From positions 622,501-686,500 of the forward strand of contig JAJOZX010001568.1 of assembly GCA_023014485.1 (NCBI GenBank): a stretch of 64,000 nt of DNA. The letters run 5' to 3'. A model generated the notes under the pieces. The model was not told the DNA's origin, did no database searches, and was given only the letters and a program-made list of their open reading frames with translations. The translations under genes and the position numbers were made by a program. This DNA is from Bathynomus jamesi (Eukaryota > Arthropoda > Malacostraca > Isopoda > Cirolanidae). Below are positions 1 to 10,257 of the stretch, piece by piece (position 1 is the stretch's first letter; every line of letters begins with the position of its first letter).

Positions 1-10
1 TAGTGTATGT

Positions 11-1201
11 TTGTTTTGTAAACTTAGAGACAACCACGAAAAGGAAGTTAAAGAGCTAAAGGAATTAGTAAAAAAGCTTGAAGCTAGGGTCGTAGCACTG
101 GAAATCCAACCCAGTGGACAAGATCAAATTAAAAACACACCAGCAGATTCAAACTGTAAGATTAAGTATCTAGAACAAAGGGAGGGCTCAAAGAAGGGGC
201 TGATAGAGAAGGGTGGGAAGGGATCGATAGAGAAGGGTGGGCAGGGGCCAATGAAGAAAAAGGGTGGGAAGGGGCCTGCTGATGGCCCAAAGAAACCGAA
301 GGATGTAGCTACCTGTCGGGGTGGGTCGGGTGGTGTAACTGCGTGTATGGGTGGCGACGGGTTTCGAAAGGTCTCGGGCAAGAAGGCTGCGAAGCCGAAG
401 CCTGAGACCCCAGTTGCCCCTGTCAAGACCTCTAACCGCTTTAGTCTCCTGTGCTCGAAGGAGGAAGACACCGTTTTGATTGGGGACTCGCAGATCAGGG
501 GCCAGGAGAAGTACTTTGCTTCTGCAAACCGGGATGGGAGGAAGGTAAGGTGCTTACCTGGGCGGGGAACGGCGCACTTAAGGAAGGAGGTAGAGAAGGT
601 GCGCGTGGCTAGTCGGAGGACTGCGATCGTTGTCCACGCTGGTGGCAATGACCTGTTCCTCAAAGGCGGTGGGGTAGGTCTTACTGAAGGGATCATCACC
701 GAGATCATGTCTCTTGCGGATGATCTAAAACTGAAGACAGACAGGGGAATGTTAATGGGTATTTTACCGCGAATGAATGTCAGTGACCACGCGCTCAGTA
801 AGGTCATTGGCATCAACGAGAGGGTACAAGACTTGTGCGTTCCGCTGGGCGTGAAGTTTATTGACCCCTTCGATGCATTTTCGGGTAGGTGGGACCTTTA
901 CCAGAGGGATGGTGTCCACCTCAATAACAAGGGTAAAGGTGTGCTAGGCGCGCTGCTCGACCGGCACCTATACAGAATGGTGAGGTCGAGTCCGGGGAGA
1001 GATGATGGGCCCCCACCGGGGAGAGATGAGGATGAGCCGGTGGCGGACATACCTTCGACTGAAGGGTGCGTCGAAGTACAGGTGGGTGACCCTCCTCCTA
1101 CGTTGGAGGGGGCTCAGTCTCCTGCGGAAGTTGCCCCCTCGTTAGTGAGGGGCTCTTCAACTCCCGACAGCCCTGGCTGTTCGGGAAACGGGTCGTGCTA
1201 G
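11..1201 (+). CDS. LINE ORF1 with SGNH/GDSL-type esterase domain
   Basis: This 396-residue ORF1 protein is of the CR1 type. Residues 1-35 are heptad-like and rich in Lys, Glu and Leu, consistent with a coiled coil. Residues 60-125 are a Gly/Lys-rich basic linker with three imperfect copies of a KGG-type repeat, probably for nucleic-acid binding. The SGNH-hydrolase blocks follow in order: IGDSQIRG near residue 157 (nucleophile Ser), GGNDLF near 213, and DGVHLNNKG near 303 (catalytic Asp and His). The C-terminal 70 residues are Pro-rich. In CR1 elements ORF1p forms the RNP and the esterase is of unclear function. The frame is open throughout. The true start may lie upstream, because the window begins only 10 bases before this Met. 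Confidence 0.85.
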   Translation: MFCKLRDNHEKEVKELKELVKKLEARVVALEIQPSGQDQIKNTPADSNCKIKYLEQREGSKKGLIEKGGKGSIEKGGQGPMKKKGGKGPADGPKKPKDVATCRGGSGGVTACMGGDGFRKVSGKKAAKPKPETPVAPVKTSNRFSLLCSKEEDTVLIGDSQIRGQEKYFASANRDGRKVRCLPGRGTAHLRKEVEKVRVASRRTAIVVHAGGNDLFLKGGGVGLTEGIITEIMSLADDLKLKTDRGMLMGILPRMNVSDHALSKVIGINERVQDLCVPLGVKFIDPFDAFSGRWDLYQRDGVHLNNKGKGVLGALLDRHLYRMVRSSPGRDDGPPPGRDEDEPVADIPSTEGCVEVQVGDPPPTLEGAQSPAEVAPSLVRGSSTPDSPGCSGNGSC

Positions 1202-3975
1202 GGGGCGGTCAGAATAGGGAAGGCTCCCTCCGTGCAATGCTTTTTAATGCTAGGTCAATTAGGAACAAGTTTTGCGAGCTACGGGCGCTCTTAGCATCAG
1301 AATACCAGGATATCGTTGCTATCACCGAGTCCTGGATTCATACTGATCGTAGGGACTACGTTGGGGAGTTCGAAATTCCCGGGTATAGAATGTTTCGCAA
1401 AGACCGCACCCGTGGGGAGGGGGGTGGGGTACTAATATACGTCAGAGACACGTTGAGTCCGGTTGACTGCCAGTTCCGGTCGGAACGGGAGCTGCTTGGC
1501 GTCGATCTGAACGTGGGAGGGACGAACTATAGGTTAATCTTGGTGTACAGACCTCCGCATCTCCTCCTCGAGGAGGATACAGCCCTGTACACCGAACTCA
1601 GTAGCCTGCTAGGGGATAGGGTGTGTGTAGTTTTAGGAGACTTCAACTGTCGCGGCATAAAGTGGGAAAACAGGACTGCCGATGCTGAAGGGAGGAGGCT
1701 AGTTGACTTTGCTGATGAGAACTTCCTCACTCAGTGGGTCAACGAGCCTACACGAGGCGAAAGCGTTCTAGACTTAGTATTCACGACCGAAGACAACCTC
1801 GTCACTGGCCTCACCGTTGACGAATCGTTGGGCGGGAGTGATCACGGTCTTATTAGGTTCCGTGTGTGCGTCCCTCGGGTGAAGCGTAGTAACTCGAGAG
1901 GCAGTAAGCTCGATCTCCGGCGGGCGAACTTTGTTAGCCTCAGGGATAGCGTAGTAGAGAGATGGGGTTAGAGGTTGGCGGCGATGTTGAGGGAGTGTGG
2001 AGTGCATTCCGGGATGAGTTTATGGTGCTGCAGTCTGCTGCCATACCCTCAAAACCGGTCACCCCTGCTTCAACGCAGCCTAAGTGGTTCAATCGTGGCA
2101 TCGCTTCGGCTATCCGAAATAGGAAAGTAGCGTATAGGAGGGCGAAGGCCAATCGTTCCCACGAGAACACTGAAGCGTATGTCCGCCTGTGTAGGGAAGT
2201 GAAGGCGAAGGTTAGGCTAGCGAAACGTAACGAAGAACTACGGGTGGCAAGCCTCTGCAAGGGGAACCCTAAGGAGTTCTTCAGTTATGTTAATAGTAGA
2301 AAGCCCATTAGAAGCATGATAGGTCCTTTAAAGGACGGAAGCGGCGTTCTGCGGACCTCCGACGCGGACATCGCTAATGTGCTTAATGAGTACTTTGCGG
2401 GAGTGTTCACCAGGGAGGATACCCGCGTCATCCCCGAGCCAGCTGTGAGGCACGAAGGTGCTGGCCTGGATAGTGTTAGATGTACCGCGACAGTCGTTGC
2501 TCATAGAATAGACAAACTGAGCGCGTTTAAGGCTCCTGGGCCAGACCAGTTTCTCCCCAGTGTTTTGCGAGAAGTGCGCGACCAGGTGGCTCCCCACCTG
2601 GCTACAGTCTTCAACAAATCGTTGGTGATGGGCCAGGTGCCTGGTGACTGGAGAGGCCAACGTGACCCCTATCTTTAAGAAAGGGGATCACGAAAGTCCA
2701 GGGAACTATCGTCCTATTAGTCTCACTTCAGTTGTAGGTAAATTATTAGAAAGGATAATAGCTGATAGAATCGTTGACCATTTGGATTCCTACAAGCTGC
2801 TTGGGGACTCCCAACATGGGTTTAGACGGCATAGGTCGTGTCTCACCAACTTGCTCGAGTTTTTCCACGTCATGTTGAGTGAGTACGATAAGAGTAGGGC
2901 GATTGATATACTTTATCTCGACTTTCAGAAAGCCTTTGATAAGGTACCTCACCGCCGGCTAATGGCGAAAGTGCGCGCGCTGGGTATCGGTGGGGAAATA
3001 GGTAGGTGGATTGAAAACTGGCTGAGGAATAGGCGGCAGAGGGTGGTAATTAAAGGGGCTAGTTCGGGTTGGGCCTCGGTCACTAGTGGGGTTCCTCAGG
3101 GTTCCGTTTTGGGGCCACTGTTGTTTACCATTTACATAAATGATATCGACGGTGGCATCGTCAGTCGGATCGCCAAATTCGCTGATGACACCAAGCTTGG
3201 GGCCAATGTTGGGACGCCCGAAGCGATCGAGGAACTGCGTGCGGACCTAGGTAGGATAGGAGAGTGGTCCGAAAAATGGCAAATGCCGTTTAACTTGGGT
3301 AAATGCAAAGTGATGCACATTGGCTACGCCAATCCCAAGTCGGACTACTCGATGTTGGGCAGTAATATCGAGGTGACTGATTTAGAAAAGGACTTGGGTG
3401 TGCTAATTAGCAGCGACCTTAAGTTTACGAAACAGTGTGTAGAGGTGGAAAAGAAAGCCCAGAAACTATTGGGTTATATCAGGAGGCAATTTCAGTTTCG
3501 GAACAAGGAGATTGTGCTCTCACTGTACAATTCCCTTGTTCGGCCGTACCTGGAGTATGCTGTGCAGTTCTGGTCGCCCACCCTCAGGAAAGATATTGAG
3601 AGGCTGGAGCGAGTGCAGGCGAGGGCCACAAAGTTAATCCCTTCCGTTAGGCATATGGGCTACAATCGACGGTTACGCGCCCTGAACTTGTTTTCGCTTG
3701 AAACTCGGAGGCTGCGCGGTCAACTGATCGAGGTTTTCAAGCTCTTACGAGGGTTCAACGATGTCGATTTTAGAAGTATGTTTAGTTTAAATGATAACCC
3801 AACTCGCAACAATGGTTGGAAGTTGGATTTGAAACGGTTTAGGACTAGTGTGTGTGGGAATTACGTTACGTATAAGATCTGTGACACATGGAACAGGTTA
3901 CCTTCGGAAGTTGTGAACAGTTCCTCTGTGGATCAGTTCAAGAAAAGGTTAGACGAAATCTTGCACACTATTTGA
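1195..3975 (+). pseudogene. LINE ORF2: AP-like endonuclease plus reverse transcriptase, two frameshifts
   Basis: The protein is spread over three frames: 1195-1971, 1962-2678 and 2644-3975. The first part is the AP-like endonuclease, with the catalytic Asn in FNARS, Glu in TESW, the LGDFN motif and the SDH triad end. The second part is the linker and the start of the RT (FKAPGPD). The third holds the RT core: NYRPISLTS, YLDFQKAFDKV, GVPQGSVLGP and the FADD catalytic box. It ends in the C-terminal WNRLP region typical of CR1-group LINEs. Frameshifts near 1963 and 2650 mean this copy could not make a full ORF2 protein. The overlap with ORF1 is the usual arrangement for such elements. Confidence 0.88.
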
Positions 3976-3982
3976 GTGTGTA

Positions 3983-4471
3983 AAGACATTTAGGACCTCA
4001 GTCTGCGGAAATTTCTTTTCCTATAAAATAGTTAATATCTGGAACCAACTTCCCTCAGAGGTTGTTTCCAGTCAAAGTGTAAATCTGTTTAAAAATAGGC
4101 TAGACAAAGTACTACTGAACACACTCATAGTTTAAGATTAAAACCTCAGAAAACTCTGCAGGAGTTCGCTTGCTCGGTGTCTCTGTGAGCAAGCTAAATA
4201 TAGAGCTATTTATATATTCTCCACTTTCCTGTAAAATTTCCTTGGCTACTTTTCCAGGGTCAAGGTATTTTCTTCAACCTTTTTCCGTACCTGCCTCTGG
4301 CAGGGAGGGAGCGGAGGGTGGGGAGAGAGCCTTCTACTTTTCTATCCAGTTTTCTACTACTGCTAGGATAGTTGAAAGACAAAATTTTTCCTGGCACCCG
4401 TTGCCATTGGTACCTCCTCGGTATGGGCCGCAAGGCCTTTTGAGGTACTTCTTTTCCTTGTAACTCCTTGT

Positions 4472-4473
<2 letters not shown>
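3983..4473 (+). mobile_element. CR1-like LINE 3' fragment (ORF2 end plus 3' UTR)
   Basis: Codons 3983-4135 encode the last 50 residues of an ORF2 related to, but clearly different from, the one ending at 3975 (shared pattern FRTSVCGN...WNQLPSEVV, then a stop). The 3' UTR from about 4380 to 4473 matches the 3' UTR at 63377-63471 closely. It ends in two copies of the decamer CCTTGTAACT, a short tail repeat of the kind CR1 elements carry. The piece is 5'-truncated and sits directly against the preceding element in the same orientation. Confidence 0.8.

Positions 4474-4511
<38 letters not shown>
4474..4511. repeat. (CT)n microsatellite between two LINE fragments
   Basis: About 19 CT units fill the gap between the 3' end of one LINE fragment (4473) and the internal start of the next (4510). 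Confidence 0.95.
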
Positions 4512-4514
<3 letters not shown>

Positions 4515-5010
4515 GCTATCCGATATAGGAAAGTAGCGTATAGGAGGGCGAAGGCCAATCGTTCCCATGAGAACACTTTAGCGTATGTCCGCCTGTGTAG
4601 GGAAGTGAAGGCGAAGGTTAGGCTAGCGAAACGTAACGAAGAACTACGGGTGGCAAGCCTCTGCAAGGGGAACCCTAAGGAGTTCTTCAGTTATGTTAAT
4701 AGTAGAAAGCCCATTAGAAGCATGATAGGTCCGTTAAAGGACGGAAGCGGCGTTCTGCGGACCTCGGACGCGGACATTGCCAATGTGCTTAATGAGTACT
4801 TTCGGTAGTGTTCACCAGGGAGGACACCCGCATCATCCCCGAGCCAGGTGTGAGGCACGAAGGTGCTGGCCTGGATAATGTTCGATGTACCGCGACAGTC
4901 GTTGCCGATAGAATAGACAAACTGAGCGCGTTTAAGGCTCCTGGGCCAGACCAGTTTCTCCCCAGAGTGTTGCTGGAGGTGCGCGACCAGGTGGCTCCCC
5001 ACCTGGCTAC
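4510..5010 (+). mobile_element. CR1-like LINE internal fragment (ORF2 linker/RT start)
   Basis: This piece is collinear and nearly identical with 2105-2610 of the first LINE. It covers the region after the endonuclease up to the FKAPGPD motif at the RT start. One frameshift near 4803 breaks the frame. Both ends are internal, so it is a rearranged fragment and not a normal 5'-truncated insertion. Confidence 0.9.
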
Positions 5011-5184
5011 AAAAAGGGCACTGGACAACTGTCCTGTTCTAACGGAATATTGATGCTGTTTTATACGTGTGTGCAAATCCTTTCCCGTCTGACCTATGTA
5101 AAAGGAATCACATTGTTTACTGCCAATTTTATAGATAATGCCTGAATTATTGGTAGGGCTATTTTTTATTATGATATTTTTCAT
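5011..5184 (-). mobile_element. Penelope-like element, inverted endonuclease fragment
   Basis: On the minus strand this encodes the entry into a GIY-YIG endonuclease: a SGIIYKIG stretch followed by FYIGQTGKDLHTR. Positions 5011-5118 are an inverted copy of 5185-5291, separated by a 66-bp loop. Inverted 5' pieces like this are common in Penelope-like insertions. The inverted arm keeps five A/T residues where the direct copy has four, so it still shows the undisturbed frame there. Confidence 0.75.
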
Positions 5185-5190
5185 AAACAA

Positions 5191-5510
5191 TGTGATTCCT
5201 TTTACATAGGTCAGACGGGAAAGGATTTGCACACACGTATAAAACAGCATCAATATTCCGTTAGAACAGGACAGTTGTCCAGTGCCCTTTTGTCCATTTG
5301 TCAGAGTTAGCCCACTGTATTGATTGGAATAATGCTTCAGTTTTATTCCATTCAAGCAACATTGTTAATAGAAATATTCTTGAGTCTGCCATTATCCAAC
5401 TTTCAAATAACTTCAACATAAGCAAAGGTCTTTTTCAACTCGATCCTGTTATTTTGAATTCCTTTAAAAAAGATTTAGATAAGAAGGGTAAAACATTAAA
5501 TCTTTGGTAA
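5191..5510 (+). pseudogene. Penelope-like element GIY-YIG endonuclease domain, frameshifted
   Basis: This is the C-terminal endonuclease region of a Penelope-like reverse-transcriptase protein. The GIY-YIG core reads FYIGQTGK with the downstream Arg in TRIKQH. The helical tail follows (HCIDWN, then ESAIIQLSNNFN, then FQLDPV), which is the usual Penelope arrangement. A one-base deletion in a T run near 5287-5291, compared with the inverted arm, shifts the frame. The second part runs open to the stop at 5508-5510. The RT domain is absent. The downstream non-coding part holds a hammerhead motif. Confidence 0.8.
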
Positions 5511-5752
5511 ACTTGTCTGCTACTTTATTAACTTTTAATTTGCATTTTATTTTTTTTATATATATCGAAACCTGACCATAGGCAGCAGTGTGTTAAAACC
5601 CGGGCAGAGTTCCAGTATAAATTTGTATTTTTATAATCCATTTGATCTTGTGCTAAAAATCGATATTTTTCCTTACAAATCTGTACGCCTCACTGGTAAT
5701 CCTTTAAGGTTTTAATTTTTTATTTTTTATTTTTACTTCTCTGTTTATTGCA

Positions 5753-5785
<33 letters not shown>

Positions 5786-6014
5786 TTGTATATATAGATA
5801 TGTATGTATGTATATATATATATGTGTGTGTGTGTGTATGTATGTTATTTCTTTTTTCTTTTTTTTTCTTTCTGTAACCTATATATAGGCTGTAAGCTTT
5901 TTATGTACTTCAGTGTTCCTGAGGATGTCATTAGACGAAAGCGCTTGAGCACCATTTTGTGTTTCCTTTCCTTCGTGGTTTTATTCATCATATATATATA
6001 TATATATATATATA
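5511..6014 (+). mobile_element. Penelope-like element 3' region with AT-rich and (TA/TG)n tracts
   Basis: This is non-coding sequence after the endonuclease. It is T-rich with tracts of TATG and TG repeats (5750-5840). It ends in a conserved stretch (5905-5990) that contains the hammerhead motif and a TTTTATTCATCAT end. The same conserved stretch recurs at 15405-15500. A (TA)n tract at 5991-6014 separates it from the next LINE. Confidence 0.6.
5913..5952 (+). ncRNA. Hammerhead ribozyme motif (Penelope-associated, short stem III)
   Basis: The core CTGAGGA (5919-5925) and GAAA (5937-5940) are spaced as in a hammerhead. Stem I pairs 5913-5918 with 5947-5952, six pairs including one G-U. Stem II pairs GTC with GAC around a four-base loop, with one unpaired T after the core. 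Stem III is the tiny palindrome AGC/GCT. The predicted cleavage is after T5946. Penelope-like elements are known to carry hammerheads with very short stem III that act best as dimers. This was derived by hand; no cleavage has been shown. Confidence 0.65.
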
Positions 6015-7578
6015 CTGATCAAAAACTGCAAGAATGCAATCGCTGAGCCCCTATATTGGATATGGAGACGATCACTAGACACGGGAGAAATACCGGGCAT
6101 CCTGAAGAGCGCAAACATAGTCCCAATATATAAAGGAGGAGATCGATCTGAGGCCAAAAACTATAGGCCAGTGTCGCTTACATCTCATCTAACGAAAATA
6201 TTTGAAAGAATAGTTGGACAGAAAATCTATGACTTTTTGGAAACTCATAAAAAATTCAATGATAACCAACATGGGTTTCGGTCAGGCAGGTCATGCTTAT
6301 CACAACTAATGGAACACTACAACAACATTACTGATGCACTTGAAAGTAATGAAAACTATGATGTACTATACACAGACTTTGCTAAAGCGTTCGACGAGTG
6401 TGACCATGGAATCATAATACATAAACTGAAATATATGGGAATAACAGGAAAAGTAGGGAAATGGATATATAATTTCCTTAGTGAGCGGCGGCAAGTCGTC
6501 ACAGTACAAGGAGTATCTTCATCAGAATCAGAGGTCCTCAGCTCAGCACCACAAGGAACAGTATTAGCTCCACTACTCTTTATAATCATGCTAACTGACA
6601 TAGATGAGGACGTTACCAGAGACAGCGCAGTAACATCCTTTGCGGATGACACAAAGATGACTAGAAAAATAAGAAACCCAGAAGACATAGGATCTCTACA
6701 AACCGACATGAACAGAATCTACAAGTGGACGGAAGACAACAATGTGAAGTTTAACACCGAGAAATTTCAGCTGTTACGGTACGGAAAAAGAGAAGACCTA
6801 AAATCCATGGAATATTATACCCCAAATGGACAGGAAATTCAGAGAAATTCCAGAGCAAAAGACTTAGGGGTTGTAATGACAGGTGATGCGAAATTTGAAA
6901 CACAAAATAAGATAGCAGCAAACAGAGCAAAGAGAATAACGGAACAGATATTGAGAACCTTTAAACGAAGGGATAGGAATGATTCCTCTACTGAAAATAT
7001 CCCTGATCATACCCAAATTGTAATATTGCTCGGTCCTAACATCCCCATATAAAAAAGAAGACATTAGACAGCTGGAAGGGATCCAGAGAAGCTTCACAGC
7101 CAAGATCAATGGGTGCAAAGAACTAAATTACTGGGAAAGTTTACGCAAACTAGACCTATATTCACTGAAAAGGAGAAGAGAGAGATACACCATTATTTAC
7201 ACCTGGAAAATAATGGAGAAACTAGTCCCTAATCTTACTCTGAACCCTATAACTCCCCAAACAACGGTGGAAGGTAGAAACGGTAGACTGTGTCGTATTC
7301 CCAAATTGAAGGCGAGACAGGGAACATCCTTAACCCTGAAAAAAAATAGTTTTGTGGTGAGAGGACCAAAACTGTTTAATCAGTTGCCTAAAGACCTAAG
7401 AAACACGAAGGGAGTTGCAGTGGACATCTTCAAAAGAAGACTAGACGTCTGGCTCAGAACAATCCCCGATAAGCCTGGCGTACCTGGCTATGTGAGGTGG
7501 AGAGCACAAGACACCAACTCACTACTTCACCAGGCCAACTCGAGAGGAGGGGCAACAAGCTTGACCTTCGCGAAATGA
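6015..7578 (+). pseudogene. LINE reverse transcriptase, frameshifted
   Basis: The open frame from 6015 carries RT motifs in order: NYRPVSLTS, the LYTDFAKAFDE box near 6366, SAPQGTVLAPLL near 6543, and the catalytic FADD near 6640. The usual thumb region follows. The frame is lost near 6960-7050 and resumes in another frame at about 7045. There the C-terminal QLEGIQRSF and GPKLFNQLPK motifs appear, ending at 7578. The GVPQG-type motif reads SAPQG. No endonuclease is present, so this is a 5'-truncated dead copy. Confidence 0.85.
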
Positions 7579-7619
7579 GGAATCATCGCGCGGAACCTTT
7601 GTAAGGTTGTAAGGTAAGG

Positions 7620-7620
<1 letters not shown>
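6015..7620 (+). mobile_element. Non-LTR retrotransposon (second LINE type), 5'-truncated
   Basis: RT coding sequence starts abruptly at 6015, directly after a (TA)n tract. It runs to a stop at 7578, followed by a 3' end with repeated TAAGGT-like units (7600-7620). The family differs from the CR1-like LINE at 1-3975. Its 3' end shares a 16-base block (7555-7570) with SINE tails at 23062-23075 and 51884-51899. Confidence 0.88.
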
Positions 7621-7650
<30 letters not shown>

Positions 7651-8247
7651 CAGTGGCGACTGGCGTATAGGAGCGATGGAGCGGTCGCTCCCCCTTGCTT
7701 GAAACGATAAATATTAATTTAACAGATAAAAAATATATTAATTTTAAGATATTAAAATAAATATTCATGAAATATATTTTAAAAATTCATGTGGCATATC
7801 ATGATTCATGAGGCATTTTGAGTAAGCCTTCATACAGTACATAATATTCTAAACTTATAGCATAGCTTCGTTTAAACAGCATACCGCTGTTTGAATACCA
7901 AATAATATTGCAGCCGAATGGAGCGATAAATTTTTCGCTCAAGTAAATATAAATTATATTTTACTGTTGTAATGAAAATATAAGTACAATCGCGAATTTT
8001 TTTTATAATAACAACTTTATTTTTACTAATAGTTACTTCAGTAATAATGATATAAGCCATTTATATGTATTTTATTGAAAGTATTACTTATTTGTAATTA
8101 ACTAGAATTGTACGTCTGGCATAGCCGCATATGTTAATACAAGTACTCTTGTGAGCGGCAGTTGGATTCGCGCTAGCTATTGTGAGTCCGTGTTGTCGTA
8201 CAATTTTATGAAATCGCACCCCCATACATTTATACACGAGTCGCCAC

Positions 8248-8248
<1 letters not shown>
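7651..8248. mobile_element. hAT-like non-autonomous element with AGTGGCGACT terminal repeats
   Basis: The left end reads CAGTGGCGACT (7651-7661) and the right end is its inverse, AGTCGCCACT (8239-8248). The inside is AT-rich and has no transposase. Both sides abut (TA)n tracts, which hides any target duplication. CAG-type termini fit hAT, but the class is an inference. Confidence 0.6.
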
Positions 8249-8280
<32 letters not shown>

Positions 8281-8292
8281 TATACTGTAATA

Positions 8293-9207
8293 TATGGTAG
8301 CGCAAAAGTCGCGCATCATAGGAATTTTCAGTGTTGACTATAATATATATTTTTTTTTTCTTTTAGGTAGGCGATAGCTGCGAAATTAACAATAGACGAG
8401 AGGGTGAGCTTGGTTTTAATGCATGGAATACCAGGTACAACAACTCGATGAATAGGTACAGAATTTAAATTCTCTACAGATCATCGATTTGTAGTACCTG
8501 GTATTCCATGCATTAAAACCAAGCTCACCCTTTCGTCTATTGTTAATTTCGCAGCCATCGTCTACCTAAAAGAAAAAATAATACAGAGTGTCCGAGAATT
8601 ATCTGTACAATTTTTGGCTGTTATTAAAAGTCAACCATGAAGTGTAGAAATTCCAGTGTTGTCCCATTTTACAGAGAATCTCATTATGTTTTTTCTGATA
8701 CCAAGTTGTGACAAGTTGTTTTAGAAATTCCAGTGTGTCCGAACATTATCCGCACAATTTCATCTTTTAATAAAATTCTTGATAACACACGTAAAATTCT
8801 TAAACAAGATTATTTAGAATCTGTATTTTCAAAAGTTTCTTTTATTAAAGTAACGTTGTTACAAACATTCGATATGTGCACCATTAGTGATTCGCAAAAC
8901 ATCCAATCGATACTCCAAATGTTGCCATGTACGCTGCAGCATATCCACATCAATTCGCTCAATAGCAGCTGTGATTCTTGCTTTTAAATCATCAATGTCT
9001 GTCACCCGCGTACATTTCTAAACAACTTGTCAAAACGTGGTATCATAAAAAACTTAATGAGATTCTCTGTAAAATGGGATAACACTGGAATTTCTACACT
9101 TCATGGTTGACTTTTAATAACAGCCAAACATTGTACAGATAATTCTCGGACACCCTGTACATTATAGTCAACATTGAAAATTCCTATGATGCGCGACTTT
9201 TGCGCCA

Positions 9208-9213
<6 letters not shown>
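8293..9213. mobile_element. Nested mariner-type foldback elements
   Basis: There are three layers. The outer terminal repeats of about 50 bp are at 8296-8345 and 9165-9213. A hairpin at 8352-8579 has both arms encoding the start of a mariner-like transposase (AAKLTIDERVSLVLMHG). An inner element at 8582-9161 has terminal repeats of about 120 bp that begin with a CAGRGTGTCCGAG-like end. The structure is flanked by (TA)n. Confidence 0.7.
8859..9012 (-). pseudogene. Tc1/mariner transposase C-terminal fragment
   Basis: On the minus strand, 50 codons read through a typical transposase tail (ARITAAIERI, then LQRTWQHLEYRLD, then GAHIE) and end at a TAA at 8859-8861. The catalytic core is missing. 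It lies inside the inner mariner-type element at 8582-9161. Confidence 0.65.

Positions 9214-9251
<38 letters not shown>
9210..9251. repeat. (TA)n microsatellite
   Basis: About 21 TA units directly abut the outer mariner-type terminal repeat. Confidence 0.95.
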
Positions 9252-9254
<3 letters not shown>

Positions 9255-9890
9255 TTGTCACCATAATCAATTGCTGTAAATCGATTGATCGATAAATTGC
9301 TTAATAGTCCATTAATTTTTCTTCCGATTAATTTGTCCGCGGCGGCGAACTCATTTCATTCATACTGTGTTCACTTTTAAGTAATTATTTAACCAATATT
9401 GGATTTGAGAAGTGTAGAATTTAGATCTTCATTTTATTTAGCGTTTAATGAACAAAATCGAATTTCATAATATCAACATTTGACCTTACGCGGGTATATC
9501 GATTTCACATTTCAAACTACATTTCATATTTTCAATGAAAATTACTAATCTAACCTAATTTAGCCTAATCTAACTAGGCATAATGTAACCAAACCTAACC
9601 GAGCTGAATCTAATCTGACCTAATTTAAATTACTTTTTAGTATCGACTTCATGAATGTCGACATTGTGCGGATCGACTTTGTTCCGCTACCCGCATATAG
9701 CGAGCTATTTCGTTTCAAATTTTACGAGCACTCAATATTTGGTGTTCCCTGACGTCGAACAATGCAAAAATTAACATTTTTAAAAACTGCATCGTTGTGA
9801 TTTAAATGCGTTAATTTACCGATTTCTCAACCGAGTAATCGGTTAATTGCAAACCACAAAGTTTTTGGATTGAAGAAGATTAATCGATTA
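9252..9890. repeat. AT-rich interspersed repeat region with AACCTAA-like pentamers
   Basis: Positions 9430-9712 are a diverged copy of the sequence at 19573-19835. They share an ACAAAATCGAATTT start, a run of CTAACC-like pentamers, and a GATCGACTTTGTTCCGCTAC end. A third, interrupted inverted copy lies at 47135-47590. I see no coding sequence here. A weak CAGTT inverted similarity at 9254 and 9898 could mark a hAT-like element, but it is not convincing. Confidence 0.5.
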
Positions 9891-10257
9891 TGAAACTGTA
9901 AAAGGGTCGCTACGTAGCCGCGTCAGCCATTGCGGATACGAACACCAACGGATGATGCGACGGAGCCCAAGCCTTTCCTGGGCCCTTCCGGGGAGCCCAT
10001 TCCCCAACTTCTCTTTACCCGTCCCCGCGTCGAACGAGAGGCGTCTCTTAATCGCAGTGAGAAAAGTCGACTTCCCGAGGCAGTAACCATTCTCACATTG
10101 GAAACGGATAATCAAATTGTAGTTCACAACGAAACTAAAATATAATTAAAACATTTAACTCAAACGTTTCCTTTCTCCAATCAACTCTTACTCATCAACT
10201 TTTATTTTAATCCTTTGTATGTACGCTACAATATACTGTGTGTATACAGTATATATA

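Larger units (their letters stand above)
1..3975 (+). mobile_element. CR1-like non-LTR retrotransposon (LINE), 5' end outside window
   Basis: This is one near full-length LINE. It has ORF1 (11-1201), a 7-bp overlap, and ORF2 (1195-3975) encoding an endonuclease and reverse transcriptase. Fragments of the same family recur at 4510-5010 (+) and 63377-64000 (-). The element stops just after the ORF2 stop codon and lacks the roughly 100-bp 3' UTR seen at 4380-4470 and 63377-63471. Its 3' end therefore looks replaced by, or joined to, the fragment that follows. The clade call rests on the esterase ORF1 plus the endonuclease/RT layout, as known for CR1 elements. Confidence 0.9.

Noticed and set aside
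124..816. A 230-codon ORF on the minus strand
   Set aside because: It is a shadow of the LINE ORF1 esterase frame and has no recognisable domain.
4170..4666. ORFs of about 100 codons across the (CT)n tract
   Set aside because: Built from LINE 3' UTR and microsatellite codons (RERERE).
9888..10145. Overlapping 70-80-codon ORFs on both strands in a GC-richer patch
   Set aside because: No known motif, no splice context, and both strands are open to a similar extent; insufficient to call an exon.
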